Origin: Acidobacteriota bacterium
GTDB lineage: Bacteria; Acidobacteriota; Terriglobia; UBA7540
Direction of reading: 5' to 3'
Assembly: GCA_003165315.1 (NCBI GenBank)
Contig: PLSX01000182.1
Coordinates: forward strand, 1-58,917
Length of the DNA: 58,917 bases
Part shown: positions 7,771-16,550 of the stretch, in pieces
How the letters are laid out: every line of letters starts with the position of its first letter
Position numbering within the stretch: the stretch's first letter is position 1
The notes under the pieces: generated by a model
What the model saw: the letters and a program-made list of their open reading frames with translations, nothing else
What the model was told of the DNA's origin: nothing
Databases searched by the model: none
Position numbers and translations under genes: made by a program

Positions 7771-8955
7771 ATGTTTCAGCGAATTTGTGTCTTCCTAACG
7801 GTCGCCATGAGTGTGGTGACTGTATCCCTTTGGGCACAAACCCCCTGCCCCAGCTTTACCTTCGTCGCGGTCAACTCCGATGAGGACCACCTGATCATGG
7901 CCGTCAATGGGGCTGATGGCCCGCAAGACCAGGTGATAGCACTCGACAAGTACGCGCAGGATCACCCTGACTCCAAATTCATGCCTTGCGTAAACGAGTA
8001 TGAGGCTGCCGCCCATTTGAAGCTGAAGGACTACGACAAGTCCATCGATTTCGCAGAAAAAGACCTGGCGGCAAATTACCAGGACCTGAACCTTATGCTC
8101 AACCTGATGCGCGCCTATGCCGCCAGCACCAAGGTGAGCGACACAATCTTTGCGGTAATCAATAAGGTTCCGGACCAGGCCAAGACGGAGGTCGCCGCCG
8201 TTACCCGTCCCACCAAGGCGTCAGACGAGGAGTGGGCGAAGATGCAGAAGGACGGCGAGGAACTGGCCAAAGACAGCCACGATTACGCGGTGTGGGCTTT
8301 CTTCCAGGTGATACCACGCGTCACCGACCCGGCTAAGCGAATCCAGGTGCTTGACACATTCCTTGCCACCTATCCTGACGTGGAGCCGGCCAACACGGCA
8401 CAGGTGGACACGATCTACTTTCAGACTTACCAGATGCAGGGGAATTTGAGCAAGACCGTGGAGTACGGCGATAAAGTGATCGCCGCAGACCCCAATAACG
8501 TGTCTGCACTGAATACTGTGGGGTTAATCTACGCTTTCTACATGAACCCCCCGTCGCCGGATAAGGGTGCAACTTACGCGCAGAAAGCCCTGGCTGCAAC
8601 CCAGAGCCGGAAGAAGCCCGATGGCGTGGATGATGCGGCGTTTCAGAAGGACCAGAATCTTCAGATGGGCATGGCCCACCTCACCATGGGATACGCCGCC
8701 CTGCTGCGGTCGCAGAAGACCATGAAAATCTTGCCGGCAATCAACGAATTGAAACTCGCAGCACCCCTGCTTGCTGATAATCCGGCACTCCAAGGTCAGG
8801 CCCTATACTTCCTGGCCAACGCCTATGAAATGGGGACCCCCGCCAATCATCGTGCGGCACTTGACGCCTTGACCAAGGCTGTGAGTTTGCCCGGACCCAT
8901 GCAGGGCCAGGCAAGCGCACTGCTGGCCAAGGTAAAAGCGGCGGTTAATAAGTAG
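7771..8955 (+). CDS. secreted TPR-repeat protein of unknown function
   Basis: A 394-residue protein with a signal peptide (MFQRICVFLTVAMSVVTVSLWA) cut near residue 23. It then has mostly helical sequence with several degenerate tetratricopeptide repeats, for example around the AAHLKLKDYDKSIDFAEKDL and VEYGDKVIAADPNNVSALNT stretches. TPR arrays mediate protein contacts, so a periplasmic scaffold role is likely. GGAGG stands 6 bases before the ATG at 7771; an upstream start at 7642 would overlap the methyltransferase gene and lacks the signal peptide at its front. Proteins of this type are common in Acidobacteriota and have no assigned partner. Confidence 0.8.
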   Translation: MFQRICVFLTVAMSVVTVSLWAQTPCPSFTFVAVNSDEDHLIMAVNGADGPQDQVIALDKYAQDHPDSKFMPCVNEYEAAAHLKLKDYDKSIDFAEKDLAANYQDLNLMLNLMRAYAASTKVSDTIFAVINKVPDQAKTEVAAVTRPTKASDEEWAKMQKDGEELAKDSHDYAVWAFFQVIPRVTDPAKRIQVLDTFLATYPDVEPANTAQVDTIYFQTYQMQGNLSKTVEYGDKVIAADPNNVSALNTVGLIYAFYMNPPSPDKGATYAQKALAATQSRKKPDGVDDAAFQKDQNLQMGMAHLTMGYAALLRSQKTMKILPAINELKLAAPLLADNPALQGQALYFLANAYEMGTPANHRAALDALTKAVSLPGPMQGQASALLAKVKAAVNK

Positions 8956-8985
8956 GAATGGTTTCCGAATAATGATCTGAAAGAT

Positions 8986-9015
8986 CCGGGGGGAATCAAC
9001 GGGATTCGCCCCCGG
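8986..9015. terminator. hairpin between convergent genes
   Basis: CCGGGGG-GAATC at 8986-8997 pairs with GATTC-GCCCCCGG at 9003-9015, a 12-base stem with one bulge and a 5-base loop. There is no T-run on either side, so it is a terminator-like structure rather than a classical intrinsic terminator. It sits exactly between the ends of the TPR gene and the convergent coiled-coil gene. Confidence 0.45.
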
Positions 9016-9033
9016 GCTTATCACGCGGACTCA

Positions 9034-9843
9034 TCACTTCTTCTGAAGCTGTTTTTCCAGTTTTTGCGACCGGGCATTCAAATCACTCAATTGGCGCATG
9101 TCGTCCTCCGCCGAGGTAACGGCGCTCTGGATGCGACTCAGTGCGGCGCCACTACACGCGCTGGAGCCCGCATCATGGCTCGTATCCATGATCCCGCTCA
9201 TGGCGCGGAATTCATCGGTAATGTCACGGTAGCGGCGAAGGATCGAGGTCAAGTAAACGTCGCGACGGCGTTCCAAATCCTGGAGGCCGGAGATAATATG
9301 GGCCACATCGGCAGCGCGGGTGCTGACAGCGCTGGTATCCGTCTTCAGTTGAGCGTTATCAGCCTCCAAAACGGCGGCGCGTTGGCGGGCGATGTCTGAT
9401 GCGGCCAGAGCGGCGTCAAGCTTCTTTTGCAAGTCTTGCATTTGGGCCTGGGAATCGGATTGCTGCTTTTGCAAGCGGTCATCGGCACTCGCCTGGGCTT
9501 TGGCGATTTGATCATTTGCGGCTGAAAGGCGTGACTGAAGATCCGTAACGTTGCCGCGGGCCTCTGCAAGATCGTGATCAAGCCGGGCAATAACCGCCTC
9601 TCGCTTGGCGATACCGGCATGATCGTTTGCCGCCAGGTTCTCCTCCGCCGTCTCCGGGGTAACAGCGGTCATGCCTTTCTGGCGCAGGGATTCCTGAAGT
9701 GATCGCAAAGACTGCGCGTCCGCAATCCTCTGGCGCTGGTAATCGGCGATTCGCCGCGACTGGCGCAGGATCACCACAAGCGAAACTACAAAAGCTAGTC
9801 CCAGGATCATCTCAAAAGCAATTCTTTTATTTAAAGGCCGCAT
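9034..9843 (-). CDS. membrane-anchored coiled-coil protein
   Basis: A 269-residue protein with an N-terminal membrane helix (about residues 8-26, AFEMILGLAFVVSLVVIL). A long coiled coil (about 30-190) is rich in Ala, Gln, Asp and Lys heptads. The C-terminal helical region carries a single cysteine in SSACSGAALS and ends in KLEKQLQKK. No catalytic domain is seen. The ATG shares its A with the stop of the upstream VWA gene (TGATG) and has AGGAGG just before it, so translation is coupled. The context, an outer-membrane barrel and a secreted VWA protein, suggests a periplasm-spanning or tethering subunit of the same assembly. That is inferred from gene order only. Confidence 0.75.
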   Translation of the reverse strand: MRPLNKRIAFEMILGLAFVVSLVVILRQSRRIADYQRQRIADAQSLRSLQESLRQKGMTAVTPETAEENLAANDHAGIAKREAVIARLDHDLAEARGNVTDLQSRLSAANDQIAKAQASADDRLQKQQSDSQAQMQDLQKKLDAALAASDIARQRAAVLEADNAQLKTDTSAVSTRAADVAHIISGLQDLERRRDVYLTSILRRYRDITDEFRAMSGIMDTSHDAGSSACSGAALSRIQSAVTSAEDDMRQLSDLNARSQKLEKQLQKK

Positions 9844-10781
9844 CAACCCTCCTTTGGGCGCACGCGTATGCGCCAGGAAAGCCGCGCGTCTGCACCACCG
9901 CACGGGGCACTCAAATGGATCTGCGCATTGCTGTGGAACTTGGGTGGCACGCCCAAAGTCAGCCGCCAGGCATTGGAAAGGCGGGCCATTGCGGCAGTGA
10001 TGGCGTCCGGAATTTCTCCCACTGAACGGCACACCTGCCCTTTGCCGCCCGTCGCGTCCGCAAGGGTCAATAGGCCATTCTGATAGGATTCGTTAAGGGT
10101 ATCCCCGCGATAGTTAAGATGGACCACGAACAGGGGCGCCTCCAGCGAATCGACCGCCTCCACCAGCTTGGAGATCTTATCCTGAATCAGTGCGTCGGGA
10201 AAGACCCGGCTGAGGTCATGGGGATCGCTGCCATTGATAACTGGATTCGTGTAATCCTGACGGTAATTATAGATGTTGCCATCAGTAATATACAAAACAG
10301 AAATGCGCACGGGCGATTTGCGTATCATGCTGTCGGCAAGTGACAGAGCCGGCGTAACGGACTCCAACAGCCCGGGCTTTCCCGTGCTGGCAACTCCTTT
10401 AATGGCCTCTAAGAGCGCATGGCGATTAGGGCTGGGGTCAACAAGCACATGGAGCCCATCCTGGTCATTCAGGAGTCCCACCCAGACGTTGGGCGGCAAT
10501 TTGGGGATTTCCGCCGTCAGGGCTTGCTTGGCGGCGTCCACCAGAGAGACGTCACCGGTGAAGTCGAGAACAAGCAGAACCACCTGGTCGCTGCCTGGTC
10601 CCAATTGGGAGAGCACTGGCGCCGGCTTGCCATTGAACGTGGCTTCAAATTTCTGGGCGGCCGCACAACTTCCCTCCTCAACCCAGGCGGGAATGGAAAC
10701 GCCGGACGTTTGCGCGTGGGCCATCCCCAAAGCGGAGAGAGCAACCATCATTGCGAGGAACAAGGTGTGGTGTCGGAGCAT
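9843..10781 (-). CDS. secreted VWA-domain protein (degenerate MIDAS)
   Basis: A 312-residue exported protein. A signal peptide (MLRHHTLFLAMMVALSALGMAHA) precedes a von Willebrand factor A fold spanning about residues 60-270: VVLLVLDFTGDVSLVD is the first strand and metal-site loop, and ISVLYITDGNIYNY the later strand. The loop reads D-F-T-G-D instead of the DxSxS metal site, so metal-dependent ligand binding may be altered. It resembles the VWFA-related proteins common in Acidobacteriota. Start and stop overlap both neighbours by one base (TAATG upstream, TGATG downstream), implying translational coupling with the barrel and coiled-coil genes. Partner unknown. Confidence 0.8.
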   Translation of the reverse strand: MLRHHTLFLAMMVALSALGMAHAQTSGVSIPAWVEEGSCAAAQKFEATFNGKPAPVLSQLGPGSDQVVLLVLDFTGDVSLVDAAKQALTAEIPKLPPNVWVGLLNDQDGLHVLVDPSPNRHALLEAIKGVASTGKPGLLESVTPALSLADSMIRKSPVRISVLYITDGNIYNYRQDYTNPVINGSDPHDLSRVFPDALIQDKISKLVEAVDSLEAPLFVVHLNYRGDTLNESYQNGLLTLADATGGKGQVCRSVGEIPDAITAAMARLSNAWRLTLGVPPKFHSNAQIHLSAPCGGADARLSWRIRVRPKEG

Positions 10782-13588
10782 TAGAAACTGAACTTCAGAC
10801 CAAGTTGGATGACTCGCCCGCCATGGGAACCGATGATTCTGCCGGCATCGATATTGGGGGCGCTAGCCGGACCAATCATCGTATCAGGATAATTCCAGTT
10901 TGCGTGATTCAGGACGTCCAGGGCCGTCGCGTTGAACTCAAACGCCCGCTCTCCGCCGATGGGAAGGCGCTTTCCCAGGCTGACATCCATGGAATTATAT
11001 CCAGGCCCCAGAAGGTCTGCTACGGTGCGTGAACCGTCCCCCGCAGTGAAATCCGCGGGCTGGCCAAAAGCGGCGGGATTGTACCATTCCGAGGGCCCGG
11101 GATTGGGAAGGAGCGGACTTACCCCTGGCACGTAATTGACATTGAGGGTGGGAAGGACGTCGCCGGTATTATTAAATTCCGGGTGGGGAGCGAGCGGCGT
11201 CCCGTCATTCCAGTAGGCATTGCCACTCAGCGACCAGCCCCGCACAAAAGCGCCGCCAACGCCCGACAAGTTTAGGAAGGGCTGGTTGGGACCGAAGGGA
11301 AACTCATAGACATAACTAAGGGTCACGTATTGAGGCGTGCTATCGGCGCTTGCCGACCAGTCATTGCGAAGGTTGAAAAGGTCCTGGTTTCCATAGGGAC
11401 CGGAATAATCATCAAGCTGCTTTGAAAACTCATAATATGCCGTAAAAGTCAAACCGAACGAGGCACGTTTCTCAATGCGGATGTAGCCGGCATCCCGCTG
11501 ATAGCGTCCCCCAGGGTAAAGACCGTAAAGCTCAAATCCCGTGAACTGCGGATAGGGCTGAAGTGTTGAACGGAAAGAATAGTCGTAGAGGTTATTCCCA
11601 TAAGCCATATCGGCGGGATTGATTGCATTGGGATTGACCGCACCGTCGCCCACCAGGAGGTCGCGCCCCACACTGTGGCTGCCCCCCACCGAAACAGCAA
11701 TGGAGAAAGGAACTTCGCGCTCAATGGAAAAAGCTGCGGTTTGATAGACCGGCTCAGCCTTGGCCAGATCCATGAAGGCCGCCATGGTGTTATCGGCCGC
11801 CGAGGGGCTTAGATCCGGTAAGGTCGTTCCGAGCGGAGGAATGCCGACATTCAAATCAATGGCCGGGCTAAGTTGCGTATTGGGCGAGGTAAAGGTCTGA
11901 TCCGCATTGAATCCTTGCGTGGCCCATTGCCCATCGTAAATTGGGATCTGGGTATGCGACCGGCTGTAAGAGGCGCGGACCACCGTTTTGGTGTTGCCGC
12001 GGGGATTCCAAGTAATGCTGCACGAGGGATCGATATCATAATTCACCGGACGCATACCCCGCGATAATTCATTTGTTCCGGCAAAACCAAGAGCGCCGGG
12101 AAGACCATTGGAAGGATCAATCAAGGCCGGGTCCACGGTGCTTTGCCGATTGTACTTTTCTTCCCGCGGGGTCCGCCGGCTAAAGGTGAGATTTGCATTG
12201 ATGCTCAGATTCTTTCGCGGGGCATATTGATCCTGCATGACGAAGCCTTGGTAGGCATCACGAAAGTAAGAAGGCGAGGTGGTAACGGTACGTTCCGCTG
12301 CAGCGGAGAGACCCAGCAGAAATCCCGCGAATGGATCGCCAGTATCGATAATCCCCGGCAGGCTGGTGATATCCGGACTGAACTGGAAATAACCCGAAGG
12401 GTAAGCGGGGTTGAACGAATTCACCTGATGGAAGTTGGCGCGGCCAGTGAGATGGACGGAATGCTTGCCCCTCCGCGTCGACCACACGTCTGAAATCGCC
12501 AGAGTTGTGCGTGCATTCCGGGACATGGGATAGGCCGTACCCATGGAGACGTAATTCGGGAGGGAATAGATAGGAAACGGAGCCGCGCTCTGAGGTCCGC
12601 TTCCCGACTGCACGACGTCAGAGTTCAACGCCAGGCTGGCAGAATTCACGGTATTGGAGTTGGCGGTGTAAACATAGTCCAATTCCGAATGGAGAGTGGA
12701 GAAGTGCTGGTCCGGCGAGGTGGGGCTGGCCTCGTTGGGGAAGTACTTCGCAGGGCTCAGATATCCGCTTGAAACCGTCGTATTGGAAGTTAAACGATGC
12801 CGATCGTGGAATGGGTGATCCAATTTGGCAATGATTCCGTCCGCGTCGTCCGTTTGCGCGGAGTTGATAAAGTAGTTATTCTGAAAAAAGGGCCCGATGT
12901 CAGTGTTGGGCACCGGATACAACTTCAGAGCTTGAGCCGCCGTCGAGGAGAGACGGTTGGCAGGAATGACATTGCCGGGGAATTGCGTCCGCAGGTATTG
13001 CAAATTGGTGGTTGAAACTGCTTGCGCCGGGTCATAAGCAGGATTGGGAAAAGTCTGGCTCGGATCGTAAATAGGCAAGACATTCCCGGCGGAGTCCACC
13101 GTTTGCGAGTAGTCACCCACGCGCTGCTCAAGTGTGGGCACGGTCAGAAGGTTGGCACGAAAGATCCTCTCGCGCACACCTTCATAGGAAAGAAGGAAGA
13201 ACGTGTTGTTCGGATTGGTCAGGAAATGCGGGACAAGCACGGGACCGGCAATGTTGAAGCCAAATTGATTGCGGCGGAGCGGTGATGCGCTTTCGCCATT
13301 CTGTTTCACTTCGTGGGGAATCGCATCCAAAATATCATTACGGAAGTTTTCATAGACCCTCCCATGCCAGAGCATATTGGGACCATGGTTAGCCTGCGCG
13401 TTTGGCGGACTCTCGGGACGTATTCCCAGGTCACGCGTGAGAGCCTTGAATTCATCAACCGCCTGGGAAAGGGGACTGGGAGGCTTGGTATTGGGCAGGG
13501 TCGTTCCTGCGTTCAGGGCGCACACGTACACCCCCACCAAAATTAGGATGAGAGTAACCCTCCAGACGACGCTAATCCAAGTCTTCAT
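10781..13588 (-). CDS. outer-membrane beta-barrel of the TonB-dependent receptor type, lacking carboxypeptidase-like and plug domains
   Basis: A 935-residue protein. After an N-terminal helix or signal (residues 1-28) and a linker, it enters the region that in acidobacterial receptors follows the plug: ENFRNDILDA, then RRNQFGFNIAGPVLVP and FFLLSYEGVRER. A long barrel continues to a terminal aromatic residue (QLGLKFSF, ending in Phe, as needed for Bam assembly). The usual N-terminal carboxypeptidase-regulatory domain and an intact plug with a TonB box are not visible; only eroded traces (AVDEFKALTRDLGI) remain. It may therefore act as an open pore or scaffold. Its stop codon overlaps the VWA start (TAATG). 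A candidate promoter lies at 13610-13638. Confidence 0.8.
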   Translation of the reverse strand: MKTWISVVWRVTLILILVGVYVCALNAGTTLPNTKPPSPLSQAVDEFKALTRDLGIRPESPPNAQANHGPNMLWHGRVYENFRNDILDAIPHEVKQNGESASPLRRNQFGFNIAGPVLVPHFLTNPNNTFFLLSYEGVRERIFRANLLTVPTLEQRVGDYSQTVDSAGNVLPIYDPSQTFPNPAYDPAQAVSTTNLQYLRTQFPGNVIPANRLSSTAAQALKLYPVPNTDIGPFFQNNYFINSAQTDDADGIIAKLDHPFHDRHRLTSNTTVSSGYLSPAKYFPNEASPTSPDQHFSTLHSELDYVYTANSNTVNSASLALNSDVVQSGSGPQSAAPFPIYSLPNYVSMGTAYPMSRNARTTLAISDVWSTRRGKHSVHLTGRANFHQVNSFNPAYPSGYFQFSPDITSLPGIIDTGDPFAGFLLGLSAAAERTVTTSPSYFRDAYQGFVMQDQYAPRKNLSINANLTFSRRTPREEKYNRQSTVDPALIDPSNGLPGALGFAGTNELSRGMRPVNYDIDPSCSITWNPRGNTKTVVRASYSRSHTQIPIYDGQWATQGFNADQTFTSPNTQLSPAIDLNVGIPPLGTTLPDLSPSAADNTMAAFMDLAKAEPVYQTAAFSIEREVPFSIAVSVGGSHSVGRDLLVGDGAVNPNAINPADMAYGNNLYDYSFRSTLQPYPQFTGFELYGLYPGGRYQRDAGYIRIEKRASFGLTFTAYYEFSKQLDDYSGPYGNQDLFNLRNDWSASADSTPQYVTLSYVYEFPFGPNQPFLNLSGVGGAFVRGWSLSGNAYWNDGTPLAPHPEFNNTGDVLPTLNVNYVPGVSPLLPNPGPSEWYNPAAFGQPADFTAGDGSRTVADLLGPGYNSMDVSLGKRLPIGGERAFEFNATALDVLNHANWNYPDTMIGPASAPNIDAGRIIGSHGGRVIQLGLKFSF

Positions 13589-13930
13589 CGAAACAGTACC
13601 ACAAACTTCACTATATACTTCGCCTGAAACTGCCGCAACCCTTTGAAATAGGAACTCTTACGGCACTTCAAGTGAGCTCGTCAGCCCTTTTGCGCCTCAG
13701 AATCCACTGGGGAGCTTCCGTCGTGTGTGGTACTTTTCCCACTGGAGCTGACCCACCTGGGGGTGGGGCCGGACATCCAAAGCCCGTTAGATTAGATGCT
13801 CGGCGATGCGTTCCGGTAGCGTCGCCCCATCTGCTTCTTCGATTTCCATGTGGTTACAAAAGAGGTCGTCCATGTGAGATTGAATGCGTCAAGCTCGGCT
13901 TGGCGGAAACAAGGCTTTCATTGCATCATC
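13589..13930. other. divergent spacer
   Basis: Holds the candidate promoter for the minus-strand operon. I see no gene in the remainder; short frames on both strands lack support. An AAGG about 20 bases before 13931 is the only weak ribosome-binding candidate for the Smr gene. Confidence 0.35.
13610..13638 (-). promoter_or_regulatory. candidate sigma-70 promoter of the barrel-VWA-coiled-coil operon
   Basis: On the minus strand, TTGCGG (13638-13633) and TATAGT (13615-13610) are separated by 17 bases. The -10 box is about 22 bases upstream of the receptor ATG, so the leader would be short. Confidence 0.45.
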
Positions 13931-14200
13931 ATGGAACAGGAACCAATCCGCATTCCCATCACCGACGTTTTTGACTTGCACACGGTGCAACCGAGGGAGG
14001 TTGCCGATGTGGTGGAAGCATATCTTGAGGAAGCCGACCGACTGGGATTGAAATCTCTGCGCATCATCCATGGCCGCGGTATCGGGGTACAGCGGCAAAT
14101 TGTGCGGGCTGTGTTGGCCCGATCACCTTTGGTCATCGCCTTCGATGATGCGCCCCCTGAGTTGGGAGGGTGGGGAGCTACAGTTGCAAGGCTGAGGTAG
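13931..14200 (+). CDS. Smr (small MutS-related) domain protein
   Basis: An 89-residue protein that is essentially one Smr domain. It carries the two hallmarks: DLHTVQPREV (residues 15-24, the LDLHG-type motif) and RIIHGRGIG (HGxG motif, about residues 49-57). It ends in DAPPELGGWGATVARLR, typical of stand-alone Smr proteins. Smr domains are nicking endonucleases or RNA-cleaving modules, with proposed roles in recombination suppression or ribosome rescue. The stand-alone, sub-100-residue form is common in Acidobacteriota. The start at 13931 gives the usual N-terminus; the longer frame from 13850 adds unrelated residues. Confidence 0.8.
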   Translation: MEQEPIRIPITDVFDLHTVQPREVADVVEAYLEEADRLGLKSLRIIHGRGIGVQRQIVRAVLARSPLVIAFDDAPPELGGWGATVARLR

Positions 14201-14364
14201 GGGACGGCCAGAGGAGAATTTACCCGAGGGCTGTGTTCGTCGCTCTTTGGGCAATGGTAGGAAGAAATACGCTAGAAGGGCGGGTAGCGAGTGTATACTG
14301 TTCGGAAACTGCAAATCAAAATGGATATCTTTGGAAGGTAACTCCTGGAGAAGAGAGGTAGCGA

Positions 14365-15105
14365 ATGAAGGGCAGAAAGCACGGGTGGATCTTTATACCG
14401 CTGGCTATCGTCCTTGGCGTTCTTCTTGGGCGAAGCAGCTATATGCAGCCAGTGGGCATTGCCATTCACCAGATCACCGACCGGAGCACGATTCGCGAGT
14501 ATATGAAGTCTCATGCGGTGCGAAAGCTCCAGATCGGCGCTGGTGAAAACGACGCTGAAGGCTGGCTAAACAGTGACATTGCGCCCAGATCAAATGAGAT
14601 TTACCTGGACGCCACCCGTCCCTTTCCCTTTCCGGACGGATCCTTCCAATATGTTTTTAGCGAGCACGTTATCGAGCATGTCCCCTGGGAGGGGGGCGTT
14701 GCAATGTTGCGCGAGTGCCATCGCGTGCTGGCCCCGGGAGGGAAGATACGCACGGTAACGCCCAACCTGGAGAAATTCATAAAGTTGATCGAGGATGGCA
14801 TTGGCCCCGGCGACCAGGAGTTTATTGACGCGAAATTGAGAATCCACCGCTGGCCCGTGACTCCCGTGCCCACGGTCTACATCTTCAATGGGGAGGCCCG
14901 CGAGTGGGGGCATCAGTTCCTATACGACCCGGCGACGCTCCGCAAGACGCTCGAACTGGCAGGCTTCCGGGAGATCAACGAATATCCGGTTGACCAGATA
15001 ACCGATCCCGTTTTTAGGGAGGCGGAACGCCGGGCTCGCGACCCTGGATCGGACCTCTGGATAGTCGGCAAGTGGGAAGCGATGGCCATAGAGGCGACGC
15101 GGTAA
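14365..15105 (+). CDS. membrane-anchored class I SAM-dependent methyltransferase
   Basis: A 246-residue protein with an N-terminal membrane helix (residues 7-25, GWIFIPLAIVLGVLLG) joined by a short linker to a methyltransferase domain (about 50-240). Motif I is KLQIGAGENDAEGWLNSD, followed by the acidic strand end and the post-motif FPDGSFQYVFSEHVIEHVPW, then LRECHRVLAPGGKIRTVTPN. This is the COG4627-like group often found with glycosyltransferases; acceptor unknown. The membrane anchor is unusual for the group and implies action on a membrane-bound or nascent lipid-linked substrate. The ribosome-binding site GAGAGG lies 6 bases before the ATG. Confidence 0.8.
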   Translation: MKGRKHGWIFIPLAIVLGVLLGRSSYMQPVGIAIHQITDRSTIREYMKSHAVRKLQIGAGENDAEGWLNSDIAPRSNEIYLDATRPFPFPDGSFQYVFSEHVIEHVPWEGGVAMLRECHRVLAPGGKIRTVTPNLEKFIKLIEDGIGPGDQEFIDAKLRIHRWPVTPVPTVYIFNGEAREWGHQFLYDPATLRKTLELAGFREINEYPVDQITDPVFREAERRARDPGSDLWIVGKWEAMAIEATR

Positions 15106-15187
15106 GCGTTTGACGGCCGTCCGGGCGGGGCTGGGACTTAGAAACTCTCTTGACTTGCCCCCATACTTGAGACAAGAGGAATTTCGG

Positions 15188-15937
15188 CTACCGATTCATT
15201 CCGGCAAAGGCTCTTTTCACGGTGTCAAGGTTGGTGGCAGCAACCAGATTCCCGGCGTCCCCGATGGCAATCTCGTCTCTGTCCCCCGCCAGCGCTTCCA
15301 TAGTTTCCGCAATGAAGGATGACAAGGGCATCGGCTGGGGACCACCAGGCCCCACTGTCTTTCGAGGCCCACCCAATTCCGTCGCAACATATGGGGGGAT
15401 CAACTCAATCACCTTCACTCCCGTTCCTTTCAACTGATGGCGTAAAGACAAAGTGAATGAGTGCACCGCGGCCTTGGTGGCGCAGTAGATGGGAAAACGC
15501 GCCATGGGAACAAACGCCAGACCGGAGGAAACATCTACCAGTGTGGCCGTCGGCTGTTGGACCAGATGCGGAATGAACTCAGCTGCAACACGAATAACTC
15601 CCAGCACATTGGTGGAGATTTCGTCCTGTAACCCTTCCTCATCCAGGGGCGTCCCGGGAGTAAATTCGAGCCGCCGCTGCACGCCGGCGTTGTTGATTAC
15701 AAAGTTAAGGGAGGGAAATTCGCTCACCACTCTTCGCGCCACGTCCCTGATCGCCGCGGGATCGCGAACATCGAGGGCAAAGTATCGCATTCCCGGATTT
15801 TCCGCGCAAACCTCCCGCAGTCGATCCTCGCGGCGGCCACTGACGATAACTTGATTCCCAGCTTTGTGGAATGCCTCCGCCAGGCCTTTACCGATCCCGG
15901 AAGTACCACCGGTTATGAATATCGTATTCTGGCGCAT
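15188..15937 (-). CDS. short-chain dehydrogenase/reductase (DltE-like)
   Basis: A 249-residue NAD(P)-dependent oxidoreductase. The Rossmann cofactor motif TGGTSGIGKG is at residues 9-18, NNAG follows about residue 85, and the catalytic Ser-Tyr-Lys set appears as VDVSSGLA and PIYCATK. Classical SDR length. The QRRLEF insertion after NNAG and the overall pattern resemble the DltE/COG3967 group. Substrate unknown. The ATG at 15937 is preferred with GGAAG 8 bases upstream; an ATG two codons earlier (15943) is equally readable. The gene lies downstream of DUF192 on the same strand with a 150-base gap. Confidence 0.85.
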   Translation of the reverse strand: MRQNTIFITGGTSGIGKGLAEAFHKAGNQVIVSGRREDRLREVCAENPGMRYFALDVRDPAAIRDVARRVVSEFPSLNFVINNAGVQRRLEFTPGTPLDEEGLQDEISTNVLGVIRVAAEFIPHLVQQPTATLVDVSSGLAFVPMARFPIYCATKAAVHSFTLSLRHQLKGTGVKVIELIPPYVATELGGPRKTVGPGGPQPMPLSSFIAETMEALAGDRDEIAIGDAGNLVAATNLDTVKRAFAGMNR

Positions 15938-16087
15938 TTGCATTCTTCCACCTCGCAGCCGGGGCCGCAATGAGGTTCCTTGTTCATGGTGCAGGCCATC
16001 GGGGTCTTGTGTTTTTCTTGAGGAAAAGGAAAACGGGGCGGGTTCAAGGTCAACCTTGCCGCCGGGGGTGTAAATCCAAAGCAAAAT

Positions 16088-16534
16088 TCAGGACGCTGAC
16101 GGTGGTTCGTGTGCGCGTACCCGAGAGATTTCCAGCTGGTCCCCGACGCGCGTTTCAGTCCGGAAGACCGTATGGACAGGAAGCTCCAGCACACTATCCG
16201 CCTTAAAGCTGACCTTGGAAATACGGAAGGGGCGAACATGCTCCTCAACATCAACCACCTTGTAATCGCGATCAAGGAAAATTATGTCAAGAGCATAAAG
16301 CATCCCGATGGTGTGAACGCCGTGGGATGGGACGATCCAAAGGCCCTTCCCAGGGCGGGCCCATCGACGTGTGGTCCCCAACAGACCCACGAGACGGCTG
16401 AAGTAGCCGTCAGCGACTGTAGCATGAGTGGCAACGAAGCGCTCACGGGTCTTATTGTAAACACAGACGTTTTTCCCTCGGTCAAGTGCGGGCTCGCGCA
16501 CTGGGGCAACCTCGCAAATCAAAAGTATCGGCAC
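16088..16534 (-). CDS. DUF192 family protein
   Basis: Up to 148 residues. The DUF192 core spans about residues 35-140 and includes GLLG near the start, GLWIVPSHGVHTIGM, DIIFLDRDYKVVDV and SVLELP, the family's conserved segments. DUF192 proteins are small, single-domain and mostly exported or periplasmic in other phyla, with no established biochemical role. Here there is no signal peptide. The GTG at 16534 gives the longest frame but its ribosome-binding site is too close, so the true start may be further in. It follows the 30-residue membrane peptide at the end of the Tad locus by 16 bases and may be part of that transcript. Confidence 0.8.
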   Translation of the reverse strand: MPILLICEVAPVREPALDRGKNVCVYNKTRERFVATHATVADGYFSRLVGLLGTTRRWARPGKGLWIVPSHGVHTIGMLYALDIIFLDRDYKVVDVEEHVRPFRISKVSFKADSVLELPVHTVFRTETRVGDQLEISRVRAHEPPSAS

Positions 16535-16550
16535 CCTTCAACTACCTCAG

